In this document: positions 21,851 to 30,015 of the stretch, one piece after another | How the letters are laid out: each line of letters opens with the position of its first letter | How positions within the stretch are numbered: the first letter of the stretch is position 1 | Assembly: GCA_021325475.1 (NCBI GenBank) | Contig: JAJPHA010000027.1 | Span: 1-40,700, forward strand | Length of the DNA stretch: 40,700 nucleotides | Direction of reading: 5' to 3' | DNA from: Rhodanobacteraceae bacterium | GTDB lineage: Bacteria; Pseudomonadota; Gammaproteobacteria; Xanthomonadales; Rhodanobacteraceae | Notes under the pieces: model-generated | What the model saw: the letters and a program-made list of their open reading frames with translations, nothing else | What the model was told of the DNA's origin: nothing | Database searches by the model: none | Made by a program: the position numbers and the translations under genes

Positions 21851-22693
21851 ATGCAACAAGATGCAGCTCAAACTCAACCCGTCCCGCCGGCGGCCGAGAC
21901 CGCGTCCGCGGCGGCGAATCCGGCCATGCCCGCCGCGGGGCACAGCGATGCCGCTGCCCTCACGCAGATGGGTTTCGACCATCTGATCCGCAACTTCGAC
22001 GCGCTCGGCTGGGTCGTCTTCCTGGTGCTGACGCTGATGTCGATCGGCTCCTGGCTGTTCATCGTCATCAATGCCTGGCGCGTGCTCGCCATCCGCAGCC
22101 GCGCCGATCACGTCCGCCAGATGTTCTGGGAGACGACCTCGGCGCAGGACGCGGTGCGTTTCATGGAGGATCAGCCCTCGTGGGAGCCGTTCTCCAAGAT
22201 CGCGCTGGATTGCGCCTCGGCTGCCGCGCACCATCAGCGGCATGAAGGCAGCCGCCTGGTGGAGGCGCTGAACCGTTCCGAGTTCATCGATCGCGCTCTG
22301 CGTCAGGGCGTGGCGCGCGAGAGCGCACGCCTCGAAGGCGGCCTGACCTGGCTCGCCACCACCGGCTCGACCGCGCCGTTCGTCGGTCTGCTCGGCACGG
22401 TGTGGGGCATCTATCACGCGCTGATCCGCATCGGCGCGTCCGGCAACGCCGGCATCGAGACCGTGGCCGGTCCGGTCGGCGAGGCGCTGATCATGACCGC
22501 GATCGGTCTCGGCGTCGCCATCCCGGCGGTGCTGGCCTACAACGTCTTCATCCGCGCCAACCGCGTGACCAACGCCCAGTTCGACGAATTCGCGCACGAT
22601 CTGCACGACTTCTTCGCCACCGGCGCGCGCGTGGATACCGGCGCCGCCGCCGCCATGGTCGCGCCGAAGCAGAGCGCGGCGCCGAGGAAGTAA
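21851..22693 (+). CDS. exbB: ExbB biopolymer transport protein (MotA/TolQ/ExbB family)
   Basis: The 280-aa inner-membrane subunit forms the proton channel with ExbD and energises TonB. After an Ala/Pro/Gln-rich N-terminus come TM1 (LGWVVFLVLTLMSIGSWLFIV) and a cytoplasmic loop. TM2-TM3 contain the family signature TTGSTAPFVGLLGTVWGIYHAL and EALIMTAIGLGVAIPAVLAYN. It is three bases from exbD1, whose Shine-Dalgarno GAGGAAG overlaps the exbB end. Confidence 0.96.
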   Translation: MQQDAAQTQPVPPAAETASAAANPAMPAAGHSDAAALTQMGFDHLIRNFDALGWVVFLVLTLMSIGSWLFIVINAWRVLAIRSRADHVRQMFWETTSAQDAVRFMEDQPSWEPFSKIALDCASAAAHHQRHEGSRLVEALNRSEFIDRALRQGVARESARLEGGLTWLATTGSTAPFVGLLGTVWGIYHALIRIGASGNAGIETVAGPVGEALIMTAIGLGVAIPAVLAYNVFIRANRVTNAQFDEFAHDLHDFFATGARVDTGAAAAMVAPKQSAAPRK

Positions 22694-22696
22694 GCC

Positions 22697-23122
22697 ATGG
22701 CGTTCAGCAGCGGCAACATGGGCGGGGTGATGGCGGAGATCAACGTCACGCCGTTGGTCGACGTCATGCTCGTGTTGCTCATCATCTTCATGATCACGGC
22801 GCCGCTGGCCGCGCACAAGATCAAGGTCGAGCTGCCGATCGCCAGCCTGGAGAAACCGCCGGAGGAAGTCGCCAGCCAGCCGATCACGCTGACGATCAAG
22901 GCCACCGGCGATCTGTACTGGAACGACGATCCGGTCACCGAGGCGACGATGCAGGCGCAACTGCGCGTCGCCGCGCAGCGCACGCCGCAGCCGGAGCTGC
23001 AGATCCGCGCCGATCGCGACACCGAGTACCAGCTGATCTCGACCATCATGTCCGACGCCAAGAACGCCGGCATGGTCAAGCTCGGCTTCATCACCCAGGC
23101 GCACGGCGCCGAGCCGCGCTGA
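22697..23122 (+). CDS. exbD1: ExbD1 biopolymer transport protein
   Basis: The 141-aa protein has a single TM helix with the essential membrane aspartate Asp22 in NVTPLVDVMLVLLIIFMI, followed by a periplasmic domain (ELQIRADRDTEYQLISTIM). It assembles with ExbB as the proton-driven motor for TonB. It is translationally coupled to exbB, and a paralogue follows 22 bp downstream. Confidence 0.95.
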   Translation: MAFSSGNMGGVMAEINVTPLVDVMLVLLIIFMITAPLAAHKIKVELPIASLEKPPEEVASQPITLTIKATGDLYWNDDPVTEATMQAQLRVAAQRTPQPELQIRADRDTEYQLISTIMSDAKNAGMVKLGFITQAHGAEPR

Positions 23123-23144
23123 ACGCGTACCCGAGGTTCAACCC

Positions 23145-23573
23145 ATGGCATTCTCCACAGGCAGCAGCAGCGGACCGATGGCCGACATCAACGTGACGCC
23201 GCTGGTCGACGTCATGCTCGTGCTGCTCATCATCTTCATGATCACGGTGCCGATGCTCTCGCACAAGATCAAGATCGACCTGCCGCAACCGACCCCGCCG
23301 CCGCCGGTGCCGCCACCGCCGCCGCCGGAGCCGATCAATCTCGTGGTCAAGTCGAGCGGCCAGTTGTTCTGGAACGACACGCCGATCACCGAGGAGGCGC
23401 TGCAGGCCCAGCTCGGCATCCTCGCCAAGAAGGACCCGCGGCCGGAGAACCAGCCGGAGCTCAAGATCCGCGCCGATCGCAACACCAAGTATCAACTGAT
23501 CGCCACGGTGATGGCCGACGCCAAGAACGCCGGCATGGTCAAGATCGGCTTCGTCTCGCCGCAGGGCGAGTAG
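23145..23573 (+). CDS. exbD2: ExbD2, second ExbD paralogue
   Basis: The 142-aa ExbD-like protein shares almost the whole N-terminus with ExbD1 (NVTPLVDVMLVLLIIFMIT, Asp22). It differs in the linker, which has a Pro tract (PPPPVPPPPPPEPINL) absent from ExbD1. The C-terminal half (LKIRADRNTKYQLIATVMADAKNAGMVKIGFV) closely parallels ExbD1, indicating tandem duplication. In Xanthomonas campestris exbD2 is a known fourth gene of this operon and is dispensable for ferric iron uptake while needed for other traits. A terminator cluster follows. Confidence 0.95.
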   Translation: MAFSTGSSSGPMADINVTPLVDVMLVLLIIFMITVPMLSHKIKIDLPQPTPPPPVPPPPPPEPINLVVKSSGQLFWNDTPITEEALQAQLGILAKKDPRPENQPELKIRADRNTKYQLIATVMADAKNAGMVKIGFVSPQGE

Positions 23574-23616
23574 CAGACGCGCACCGCACTCCGAGGAAGG
23601 TCTGATCCAACCCCGA

Positions 23617-23706
23617 TGCCGCGGGCTTCGGCCGCGGCACCGCACCTCCACAACCCCCATCAAACCCTTGCTGTGCAAGGGTTTGATCGCCCCTTGACTC
23701 AAGGGG
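23617..23706. repeat. Three successive hairpins after exbD2
   Basis: The stems are TGCCGCGG/CCGCGGCA (23617-23639), ATCAAACCCTTGC/GCAAGGGTTTGAT with loop TGT (23659-23687), and CCCCTTG/CAAGGGG with loop ACT (23690-23706). None has its own T-run. The last two share a CCCTTG/CAAGGG core, suggesting an intergenic palindromic repeat family. Confidence 0.75.
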
Positions 23707-23755
23707 GCTGAAAGAACCGACGCCGCGGTATCCCCGCGGCGTTTTTCTTTCAGCC
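23706..23755. terminator. Bidirectional rho-independent terminator between exbD2 and pdxJ
   Basis: Stem ACGCCGCGG/CCGCGGCGT (23720-23742) is followed by TTTTT. Outer flanks GGCTGAAAGAA and TTCTTTCAGCC also pair, giving T-rich runs on both strands. It can serve exbD2 (plus) and, overlapping the pdxJ stop codon, pdxJ (minus). Confidence 0.85.
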
Positions 23756-24499
23756 GCCGGCGAGGAGCGCGAGATACGCCCGCACCGTGGCGGCGAGTCC
23801 GGCGTACAGCGCCTCGCCGATCAGGGCATGGCCGATCGAGACTTCGGCGAGATACGGAATCGCCGCGACCAGCGCGCCGAGATTGGCCTGATTGAGATCG
23901 TGTCCGGCATTGACGCCGAGGCCCGCCGCACGCGCGCGTTCGGCGGCGGCGACGCATTGCGCGAGCGCCCGCGCCGGATCGCCGCGCGCGTGCGCCGCGG
24001 CATAGGGGCCGGTATAGATTTCCACACGGTCCGCGCCGATTGCGGCGGCACGCTCGAGCGCGCGCGCGTCGGCATCGACGAACAGGCTGACGCGGCAGCC
24101 GTGCGCCTTGAGCGCGGCGATGTGCGGGCGCAGGCGCTCGCCGTCGACGGCGAGGTCGAACCCATGGTCGGAGGTGATCTGGCCGTCGGCGTCGGGCACC
24201 AGCGTGCATTGCGTCGGTCGCGTTTCGGCGACCAGCGCGAGCAGGCCGGGATAGCCCGGACGCGGCGGCGCGAACACGTTGCCTTCGATGTTGAACTCGG
24301 CGCGACCGCGGCACAGTTGCGCCAGCGCGCGCACGTCGTCGGCGCGGATGTGGCGCTGGTCCGGCCGCGGGTGCACGGTGATGCCGCCGGCGCCGGCCTC
24401 GAGACAGACCCGCGCCGCGGCCGGCACGCTCGGTTCGGCGCCGCCGCGTGCGTTGCGCAACACCGCGATCTTGTTGAGGTTGACGCTGAGCAGGGTCAT
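23750..24499 (-). CDS. pdxJ: Pyridoxine 5'-phosphate synthase
   Basis: The 249-aa TIM-barrel enzyme condenses 1-deoxy-D-xylulose 5-phosphate with 1-amino-acetone 3-phosphate to make pyridoxine 5'-phosphate (vitamin B6). [20 protein letters not shown] is the normal N-terminus. Active-site segments [23 protein letters not shown] and GVNAGHDLN are all present. The frame continues upstream to 24685, but that part is Arg-rich and unlike the family, so ATG 24499 was chosen. It lies 53 bp downstream of the beta-lactamase-fold gene and converges on exbD2, as in Xanthomonas. Confidence 0.96.
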   Translation of the reverse strand: MTLLSVNLNKIAVLRNARGGAEPSVPAAARVCLEAGAGGITVHPRPDQRHIRADDVRALAQLCRGRAEFNIEGNVFAPPRPGYPGLLALVAETRPTQCTLVPDADGQITSDHGFDLAVDGERLRPHIAALKAHGCRVSLFVDADARALERAAAIGADRVEIYTGPYAAAHARGDPARALAQCVAAAERARAAGLGVNAGHDLNQANLGALVAAIPYLAEVSIGHALIGEALYAGLAATVRAYLALLAGG

Positions 24500-24552
24500 G
24501 CGCACACCGGAAGCGTCGCCGCGCGCAGCATACGCAAGCACATCGGCGCGCG

Positions 24553-26235
24553 CTAGCGGCGGCTCACGGCGCGGAACGTCGGCACCGGCCAGCGCGTGCG
24601 CGGCGCGATCCGCTCGATGCCGGCGAAGTCGACGCGCACGGCGGTCACCGCGCCGCGCGCATCGCGCGCGAAGCTCGCCTCGCAACTGCCGTCGTCCGCC
24701 GCGAACCGGTCGGGTGCATACGGGGCGAGCGCGATCGCCGCCTGTCCGCTCAGTTGCAGACGCAGCCTATCGTCGCGCACGCTGATCCGCGCCAAGGTGT
24801 CGGCGTCCACCCGGTAGTCGCCGGTGTAGTCATGCAGGCGCTCCGGCGCGAGCGCGAGCGTGCCGCGCGCGAGCCGCGGCGCCTGCCGGCTCAGGCGTTG
24901 GGCGAGCACGTGCACGCCGTTGCGGCTCGCCACCGCGCTGGTCACCACACCGGCTTCGCGCTGGAACGACAGCACGAAGGCATCGTCGCGCGGCGCAAAG
25001 ACATCCTCGCCGAGCGCGCGCAGCGGCGTCGGCGGCGCGCCCTGCCACTGCGCCGTGAGCGTGCCCGCGTTCGCGCGCACGATGACGGCCGGACCGTCGC
25101 GCACCTGATACAGGCCGGGGTAGGCGGCGAGATCGATCGTTGCGGGCGCGACGGCCGCCGGCGGTGGCGGCGGCGCCGCTTCGTGCTTGAGCCAGGCGAG
25201 GCCGAGCGGCGCGAGATCGGCGTCGCTGTCGCCGAGCAGCACGAGCGCCTGCTGGCGATCGGTGCGGAAGCCGAGGAACGCGGCGAATCCGGCGGTCACG
25301 CTCGCGCGCCAGACGATCGGCCAGGTCTGGCCGTCGGCCGTCGCCTCGACCAGATACCAGCTGAGTCCCGCGGTCTGCGGGCCGCGGCTCTCGCGCGGCT
25401 GCCGGGCGAGCAGCAGGGCGGCGCGCAGCGGCGAGGCCGGCGGATGCAGATTCGCGGCGAGAAAATCCATGAGATCGCCGAGCGTGGAACGCAAACCCGC
25501 CGCGCCCGCCAGCACGCCGAAATGCCAGTGCGGCGCGACCGTGCCGGCGGCATGTCCGGTGCGCAGCGCGGGATCGTCGTCGACACCGGTGTGGCGCAGC
25601 CCGAGCGGCTTCAGCACCTGTTCCTCGAGCGCCTGCGCATAGCTTGTCCCGTAGCGGCGCCCGAGCAGATAGCCGAGCAGGCCGGCGTCGAGCGGCGAGT
25701 AGGCGGACGCAGGCGGCGGCCCGTCGCGTCGGTAGTTCGCCAGCAGCGCGGCGAGATCGAGTTCGTCGTAACCGGCGTAAGGATCGGCCGGATCCTCCGG
25801 CATCAGGTTCGGCGGCAGCGCCGGCAAGCCTGCGCGGTGCGTGGCGAGGTCGACCAGCGGCAGGGCGCCGAGCGCCGGATCGGCGACGACGAAGTCGTCC
25901 GGCAGCAACTCGCGCACCGGTGTGGCGAAGCGCACCCGCCCCTCGGCGGCGGCGCGGGCGAGCAGCACGCCGGTGAACACCTCGCTGACCGCGCCGAGCT
26001 CGAAGGCGCTGCCCGCATCCGGCTTGTCGTCGCCGCCGAAGAACCAGCTCGCGCGCGCGTCGCGGTCGAGCCAGCCGGCGGCCACCGCATGATACGCGCC
26101 GGAGCGCACGCCGGCTTCGAGCGCCCGCCGGTACGGCGCGGAATCCGCATCCTGCGCGCGCGCGCCGACCGCGCCGGCCAGTGCCAGCAAGAGTATACAA
26201 AGGGAAATGTGCCCGTTGCCGGTGCGCGCCTTCAT
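24553..26235 (-). CDS. Secreted beta-lactamase-fold (class C / PBP4*-like) protein lacking catalytic motifs
   Basis: The 560-aa protein has an N-terminal signal segment ([20 protein letters not shown]). A serine beta-lactamase / D-aminopeptidase-type domain covers about residues 40-360, with a C-terminal lipocalin-like extension of the kind found in related hydrolases ([10 protein letters not shown] and [11 protein letters not shown] repeats). The SxxK position reads [12 protein letters not shown], so Ala82 and Glu85 replace the nucleophile serine and the lysine. The usual YSN reads YSP ([15 protein letters not shown]). The third motif H/K-x-G before GF is replaced by [16 protein letters not shown] infer a binding or structural role rather than hydrolysis. 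ATG 26250 is an alternative start. Confidence 0.85.
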   Translation of the reverse strand: MKARTGNGHISLCILLLALAGAVGARAQDADSAPYRRALEAGVRSGAYHAVAAGWLDRDARASWFFGGDDKPDAGSAFELGAVSEVFTGVLLARAAAEGRVRFATPVRELLPDDFVVADPALGALPLVDLATHRAGLPALPPNLMPEDPADPYAGYDELDLAALLANYRRDGPPPASAYSPLDAGLLGYLLGRRYGTSYAQALEEQVLKPLGLRHTGVDDDPALRTGHAAGTVAPHWHFGVLAGAAGLRSTLGDLMDFLAANLHPPASPLRAALLLARQPRESRGPQTAGLSWYLVEATADGQTWPIVWRASVTAGFAAFLGFRTDRQQALVLLGDSDADLAPLGLAWLKHEAAPPPPPAAVAPATIDLAAYPGLYQVRDGPAVIVRANAGTLTAQWQGAPPTPLRALGEDVFAPRDDAFVLSFQREAGVVTSAVASRNGVHVLAQRLSRQAPRLARGTLALAPERLHDYTGDYRVDADTLARISVRDDRLRLQLSGQAAIALAPYAPDRFAADDGSCEASFARDARGAVTAVRVDFAGIERIAPRTRWPVPTFRAVSRR

Positions 26236-26284
26236 CGCGGCGCGCAGCATAGCGCAAGCGCGCCGCCGCGTCCGCGCGCCGCCG

Positions 26285-27214
26285 CTACGGGCAGGTTTCC
26301 GCGATCTCGCGCCAGGCCACCGGATCCCAGTAGCCGGCGTGCGCGGTGTCGGTCGCCTTGTCGAGATGCAACTGCGCGGCGATCATCAGCGTGGTGTTCG
26401 GCTTGACCGTGACCGTCAGTTCCTTGTGCGTGTCGTGCCGATTGCGCAGCGAGGCGATCGCGCCGACGCCGATCTCTGCGGTCGGGATGTCCTCGGCCAC
26501 CAAGAGCTTGTGCGTGCCGGCGCGGACCCGATAGGTCTCGTGGCCGGTCGGTCCGGGCGTGCTGCCGTCGAGCAGCAGGATGCGGGCGTGATACTGGTGC
26601 TCGCCGCGCGGCGCGACATCGAACGTGCTGAGGCGACCGCAGCCGCCGCTCGCGGCGGCATCGGCGTCGCCGCTCACCGCGGCCAGCGCGGCGGCGCCGA
26701 GTTCGACGCGCATTGCCGGCAGTACCACGCCCTGCACCGGCGCGTTGACGACGAGGCGCCGGCCGTCGCGCAGCAGCTCGAGCCGCAGCGGCTCGCCGTC
26801 CGGGGCGGCAGCGACGGTGGCGCGCAACGTCGCGGCGGCGAGCGCGTGGCCGTCGGCATCGGCGCCGAGCTGGCGCAGCGAAACGCCGTTGACCGCGACG
26901 ATCACGTCGCCCGGCCGCAGGCCGGCCTGGGCCGCGGCGCTGCCCGGCGTGGTGCCGAGCACGCGCAGCCCGTCGTGCGCCCGCTCGGCGTTGCCGGAAT
27001 CGACCAGCACGCCGAGATCGGCGACGCGCCGCGCGGGCTGCTCCACGCGCAGATTCACCTGCTGTGGATCGGCACCGAGCGCGCCGCTCGCCGCCAGGCG
27101 CGTGAGCACGAGATCGAGGTCCTGGCGCAACTGTTGTTCGGCCGCCGGCGGCGTCTGTGCGGCGACGGCCGTGGCAAGCAGCAGCAGCGGCAGCGGGAGA
27201 ATGCGTGGAGTCAT
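26285..27214 (-). CDS. Secreted PDZ-domain protein without protease domain
   Basis: The 309-aa protein starts MTPRILPLPLLLLATAVAAQ, a signal peptide. ATG 27214 has an excellent GAGGTGA Shine-Dalgarno that would be swallowed by the alternative GTG at 27223. A PDZ domain occupies about residues 78-160 (LRVLGTTPGSAAAQAGLRPGDVIVAVNG). The C-terminal half (CGRLSTFDVAPRGEHQYHARI to the end) is a predicted beta-rich domain that I do not recognise. No protease triad is present. It is the third gene of an ECF sigma / anti-sigma operon, which suggests a periplasmic part in envelope-stress sensing or response. Confidence 0.8.
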   Translation of the reverse strand: MTPRILPLPLLLLATAVAAQTPPAAEQQLRQDLDLVLTRLAASGALGADPQQVNLRVEQPARRVADLGVLVDSGNAERAHDGLRVLGTTPGSAAAQAGLRPGDVIVAVNGVSLRQLGADADGHALAAATLRATVAAAPDGEPLRLELLRDGRRLVVNAPVQGVVLPAMRVELGAAALAAVSGDADAAASGGCGRLSTFDVAPRGEHQYHARILLLDGSTPGPTGHETYRVRAGTHKLLVAEDIPTAEIGVGAIASLRNRHDTHKELTVTVKPNTTLMIAAQLHLDKATDTAHAGYWDPVAWREIAETCP

Positions 27215-27229
27215 TGCGGTCACCTCGGA

Positions 27230-27682
27230 TCAGATTCGGGTCGGGAGCACTTGCTGGCGGCGCGCGGCCAGGAGCGCGCTCAGAAGTTCGCTGCGCGCCT
27301 GCCACAGCGGCCGTACTTCATCACTGCGCGCGCCGCGGTCGTAGGCCCGCTGCAGTGCGCCGTCGATGCGCGCGAGCTCCGCCTCGGCCGCCGGGGCGGC
27401 GCGACCGGCGCCGGGCAGCGCGTCGAGTTCGAGTTCCAGCGCCTGCGCGCGCGCCTGCCAGTCGATGCGCTCACGGTCGGCACGCAACGGCGCGAACCAG
27501 AGGGCCGCCAGCGCCGCGGCCAGACCGAGACCGGCGAGCGTCGCGCGCCAGCGGCGCCGCCGGCGCCGACGCGCCGCGTGGGCGGCGGCGATGCGCGGCC
27601 ACAGATCCGCCGGCGGCACGAACACCGGCGCGGCCGGCAGGCGCGCGGCGAGCGCGCGGAAACTCAATTCCGGCTCGCGCAT
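27230..27682 (-). CDS. Putative anti-sigma factor (single-pass membrane protein)
   Basis: The 150-aa protein starts MREPELSFRALAARLPAA at an ATG with a GGAG Shine-Dalgarno, overlapping the end of the sigma gene by 19 bp. A cytoplasmic region of about 45 residues ends in an Arg cluster (AARRRRRRRWRA) before one TM helix (TLAGLGLAAALAALWF). The periplasmic part is a helical Ala/Glu/Arg-rich coiled-coil-like region. No HxxxCxxC zinc motif is seen. The anti-sigma role is inferred from topology and the overlap with the sigma gene, not from family recognition. Confidence 0.7.
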   Translation of the reverse strand: MREPELSFRALAARLPAAPVFVPPADLWPRIAAAHAARRRRRRRWRATLAGLGLAAALAALWFAPLRADRERIDWQARAQALELELDALPGAGRAAPAAEAELARIDGALQRAYDRGARSDEVRPLWQARSELLSALLAARRQQVLPTRI

Positions 27683-28257
27683 ACCCGCTCCGTTGCCGCC
27701 GATGGGTTCGGTTCGACCAGCGCGTGCAGCCGCTTGAGCGCGCGCGACACGATCGACTTCGAATAGCTTTCGCTCTGGCCGAACAACTGGGCGAGCTCGG
27801 CGTGGGTGTAGCCCTCGAGCTCGTGCAGCGCGACGATCGCCCGCGCCCGCGGCGGCAGGTGCCCGAGCAGGGTCCACGCATCCAGCCGCGGCGTCGCATC
27901 GGTCGCGCCGCTCGCGGTCTGCGCGAACAGCGCTTCGGGATCGCCATCCGCGCGATGACGCAGACGCCGCAACTGGTCGATGCAGGCGTTGACCGTCATG
28001 CGCTTGAGCCAGGCGCCGAACGGCGCGTCGCCGCGGTATTTGTCGATGCTGTCGATCATCTTCAAGAACACTTCCTGGACCAGATCCTCCGCCGCCTGGC
28101 GCTGGCCGAGCAGGCGCAGCGCGAGCTGGAAACAGGCGCGGCCGAAGCCTCGGTACAATTCGGCGAAGGCCTGCATGTCGCCGCGCTGGGCGCGCGCCAG
28201 GATCGCGGCCTCGACCGGCTGATCGAATCCGGCGGTCGGTTCCAGTGCGGCGTTCAT
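27664..28257 (-). CDS. ECF-type RNA polymerase sigma factor
   Basis: The 197-aa sigma factor has region 2 (QAFAELYRGFGRACFQLALRLLG then AAEDLVQEVFLKMIDSIDKY and FGAWLKRMTVNACIDQLRR) and region 4 (LPPRARAIVALHELEGYTHAELAQLFG then SKSIVSRALKRLHAL). It is RpoE-like and directs transcription of a stress or envelope regulon. It is translationally coupled to the anti-sigma gene and the PDZ gene downstream. A 37-bp gap separates it from the upstream unknown gene, which may be cotranscribed. Confidence 0.92.
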   Translation of the reverse strand: MNAALEPTAGFDQPVEAAILARAQRGDMQAFAELYRGFGRACFQLALRLLGQRQAAEDLVQEVFLKMIDSIDKYRGDAPFGAWLKRMTVNACIDQLRRLRHRADGDPEALFAQTASGATDATPRLDAWTLLGHLPPRARAIVALHELEGYTHAELAQLFGQSESYSKSIVSRALKRLHALVEPNPSAATERVCASRN

Positions 28258-28294
28258 TGCCCTAAGGACGCGCGACGCGGCGCCGGCGTCGCAC

Positions 28295-29986
28295 TCAGCC
28301 CGGCGGCCAGCCGCGCAGCAACTGCACTTCCTGGACGCGCGCCTTCGGCACCTCGAAGGTGAAATCGCCGTCCGGGTGGCGGATGCGCAGACGCACGCTG
28401 TTGTCGTCGGCGGCGATCACGTAGCCTTCGATCCGCTTGCCGCCGTCGGTCACCAGGCGCACGCGCCGACCCGGCAGGTTTTTCAGGCCGGCGAATTCGA
28501 TCGGGTCGTAATCGCGCTGTTCGGGTGCGGCCGGCGGCAGGCGCTCGATGGTCGGCTTCCACACCAGCGCGAGCGTGGAATCCGGCGGCGGCGGCGGACT
28601 GGAGGCGAGTTCCGGCGCGGAGGCATTCTCCTTGCGCGGCGGCGGCGTGGCGGCCGGCGGCGGTGCGAAGCGCGCCATGGCGCGGTCGAGCTCGCGCAGG
28701 CCGAGACTGTCGCCGCTCGGCTTGGCCGCGGGCGCGGGTTCGGCCGCGGGCGGCGCCGGTTTGGACACCGCCGCGACCGGAGCTTGCACCGGCGGACTCG
28801 GCGCCGGCGGGGCGACGGCGGGTTTCGCCGCTGCCGGGGTCGGCACCACCGCCGCGGCCGCCGGCGGCGGCGCGACCGGCACGTTCGCGACCGCGCCGGC
28901 CGGCGGAGGCTGGGCGGGCGCGGTAGCGGCTGGCGGCGGCGTGGGTTCGGCGGGCGCCGGGGTCGCGGCGACCGGTTCCGTCGCCGCGGCGGGTTCGGTT
29001 TCGGGCGGCGCGAGGAAGGCGAGCCGGAACATGATCGGCGGTCGCGCCCGATAGCGGGCGGTCACGTTCAACTGGCGCAGCAGTTCCGCCGGGCTCGTGC
29101 GGCGCACATCGGCGAGGGTGAAACCGGGATTCGGCAGGCTGAGCACGCTGACGGTGCCGCCCTGTTCCAGCAGCTCGCGGTACAGTTGCAGCAGTTCGCC
29201 GCTCGCCTCGATGCGGTGGCCGGCGAGCAGATTCTTGACCGCCTCGAGGTGGCTCTCGACGAATTGCCGCGGCGTGTCCTTGATCCGCTGGGCGCAGAAC
29301 TGGTTGCGCAGACGCAGAAAGCCCTGGTCGGCATACTCGGCGGTGACGCGCTCCACGTGCAGTTTTTCCCACGCCGCCGGGCGCAATGCGGCGGCCGCAT
29401 CGAACGGTCGCAGATCGGCCTTGAGCGTCCAGTCGGCGATGCCCGGCGCGGACAGGCCGAGGCCGAGGCTCAGCGTCTGCGCGTCGGCGGCGAGGCGATA
29501 CTCCAGGCGCACGCGCGAAGCGGCGTCCGGCGCGCCCATCTTGCGCAGGTCGGTCGTGCCGAAGGTGCCGATCGTGCCGCAGCCGACGCCGCCGAACGGC
29601 ACGAAGATCGCGCTGTCGAACCAGCGCGGATCGAGCCACGGCAGCGGCGGCAGCTTGAGGCCCTCGGCTTCGAGCGCGAACTGCGTCGGCCACGCGGTGT
29701 CGCGCAACAACGCATGCTTGAGGAGCCAGAACAAGCCCGGCGTTTCCAGGGTCAGCCGATCGGCGCGGTAGATGCGGTGACCGGCGAGATGCGCCAGGCT
29801 CACGCCGCTCAGGCGGATGCCGCCGTCGAAGCCGGCGGCGAGACCGTCGTACTTGAGTTCGGCGACCGGCGCCAGCGCCGCCCGCAACCGCTCCACGTCC
29901 TGCTGGGCGGCGTACCACGCCAGCAGCTTCAACGCGCCCGCGAGCAGCGCGCCGGCGAGCACGAGATTACGCAGCAGTTTCCACAT
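28295..29986 (-). CDS. Membrane-anchored protein of unknown function with Pro/Ala linker and small C-terminal beta domain
   Basis: The 563-aa protein starts MWKLLRNLVLAGALLAGALKLLAWYA, one N-terminal membrane helix. A globular region of about 300 residues follows with Cys residues in FGGVGCGTIGTFG and NQFCAQRI, then about 140 residues of Pro/Ala/Glu linker. It ends in a compact domain (LPGRRVRLVTDGGKRIEGYV then DDNSVRLRIRHPDGDFTFEV) that looks like a small beta-barrel (Sm/SH3-like). I do not recognise the family. The frame runs open further upstream across the neighbouring gene, but ATG 29986 gives a proper membrane anchor. It sits just upstream of the sigma operon. Confidence 0.8.
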   Translation of the reverse strand: MWKLLRNLVLAGALLAGALKLLAWYAAQQDVERLRAALAPVAELKYDGLAAGFDGGIRLSGVSLAHLAGHRIYRADRLTLETPGLFWLLKHALLRDTAWPTQFALEAEGLKLPPLPWLDPRWFDSAIFVPFGGVGCGTIGTFGTTDLRKMGAPDAASRVRLEYRLAADAQTLSLGLGLSAPGIADWTLKADLRPFDAAAALRPAAWEKLHVERVTAEYADQGFLRLRNQFCAQRIKDTPRQFVESHLEAVKNLLAGHRIEASGELLQLYRELLEQGGTVSVLSLPNPGFTLADVRRTSPAELLRQLNVTARYRARPPIMFRLAFLAPPETEPAAATEPVAATPAPAEPTPPPAATAPAQPPPAGAVANVPVAPPPAAAAVVPTPAAAKPAVAPPAPSPPVQAPVAAVSKPAPPAAEPAPAAKPSGDSLGLRELDRAMARFAPPPAATPPPRKENASAPELASSPPPPPDSTLALVWKPTIERLPPAAPEQRDYDPIEFAGLKNLPGRRVRLVTDGGKRIEGYVIAADDNSVRLRIRHPDGDFTFEVPKARVQEVQLLRGWPPG

Positions 29987-30015
29987 CGGGGCAACTCTGG
30001 CGTCGAGTCTGAAAC

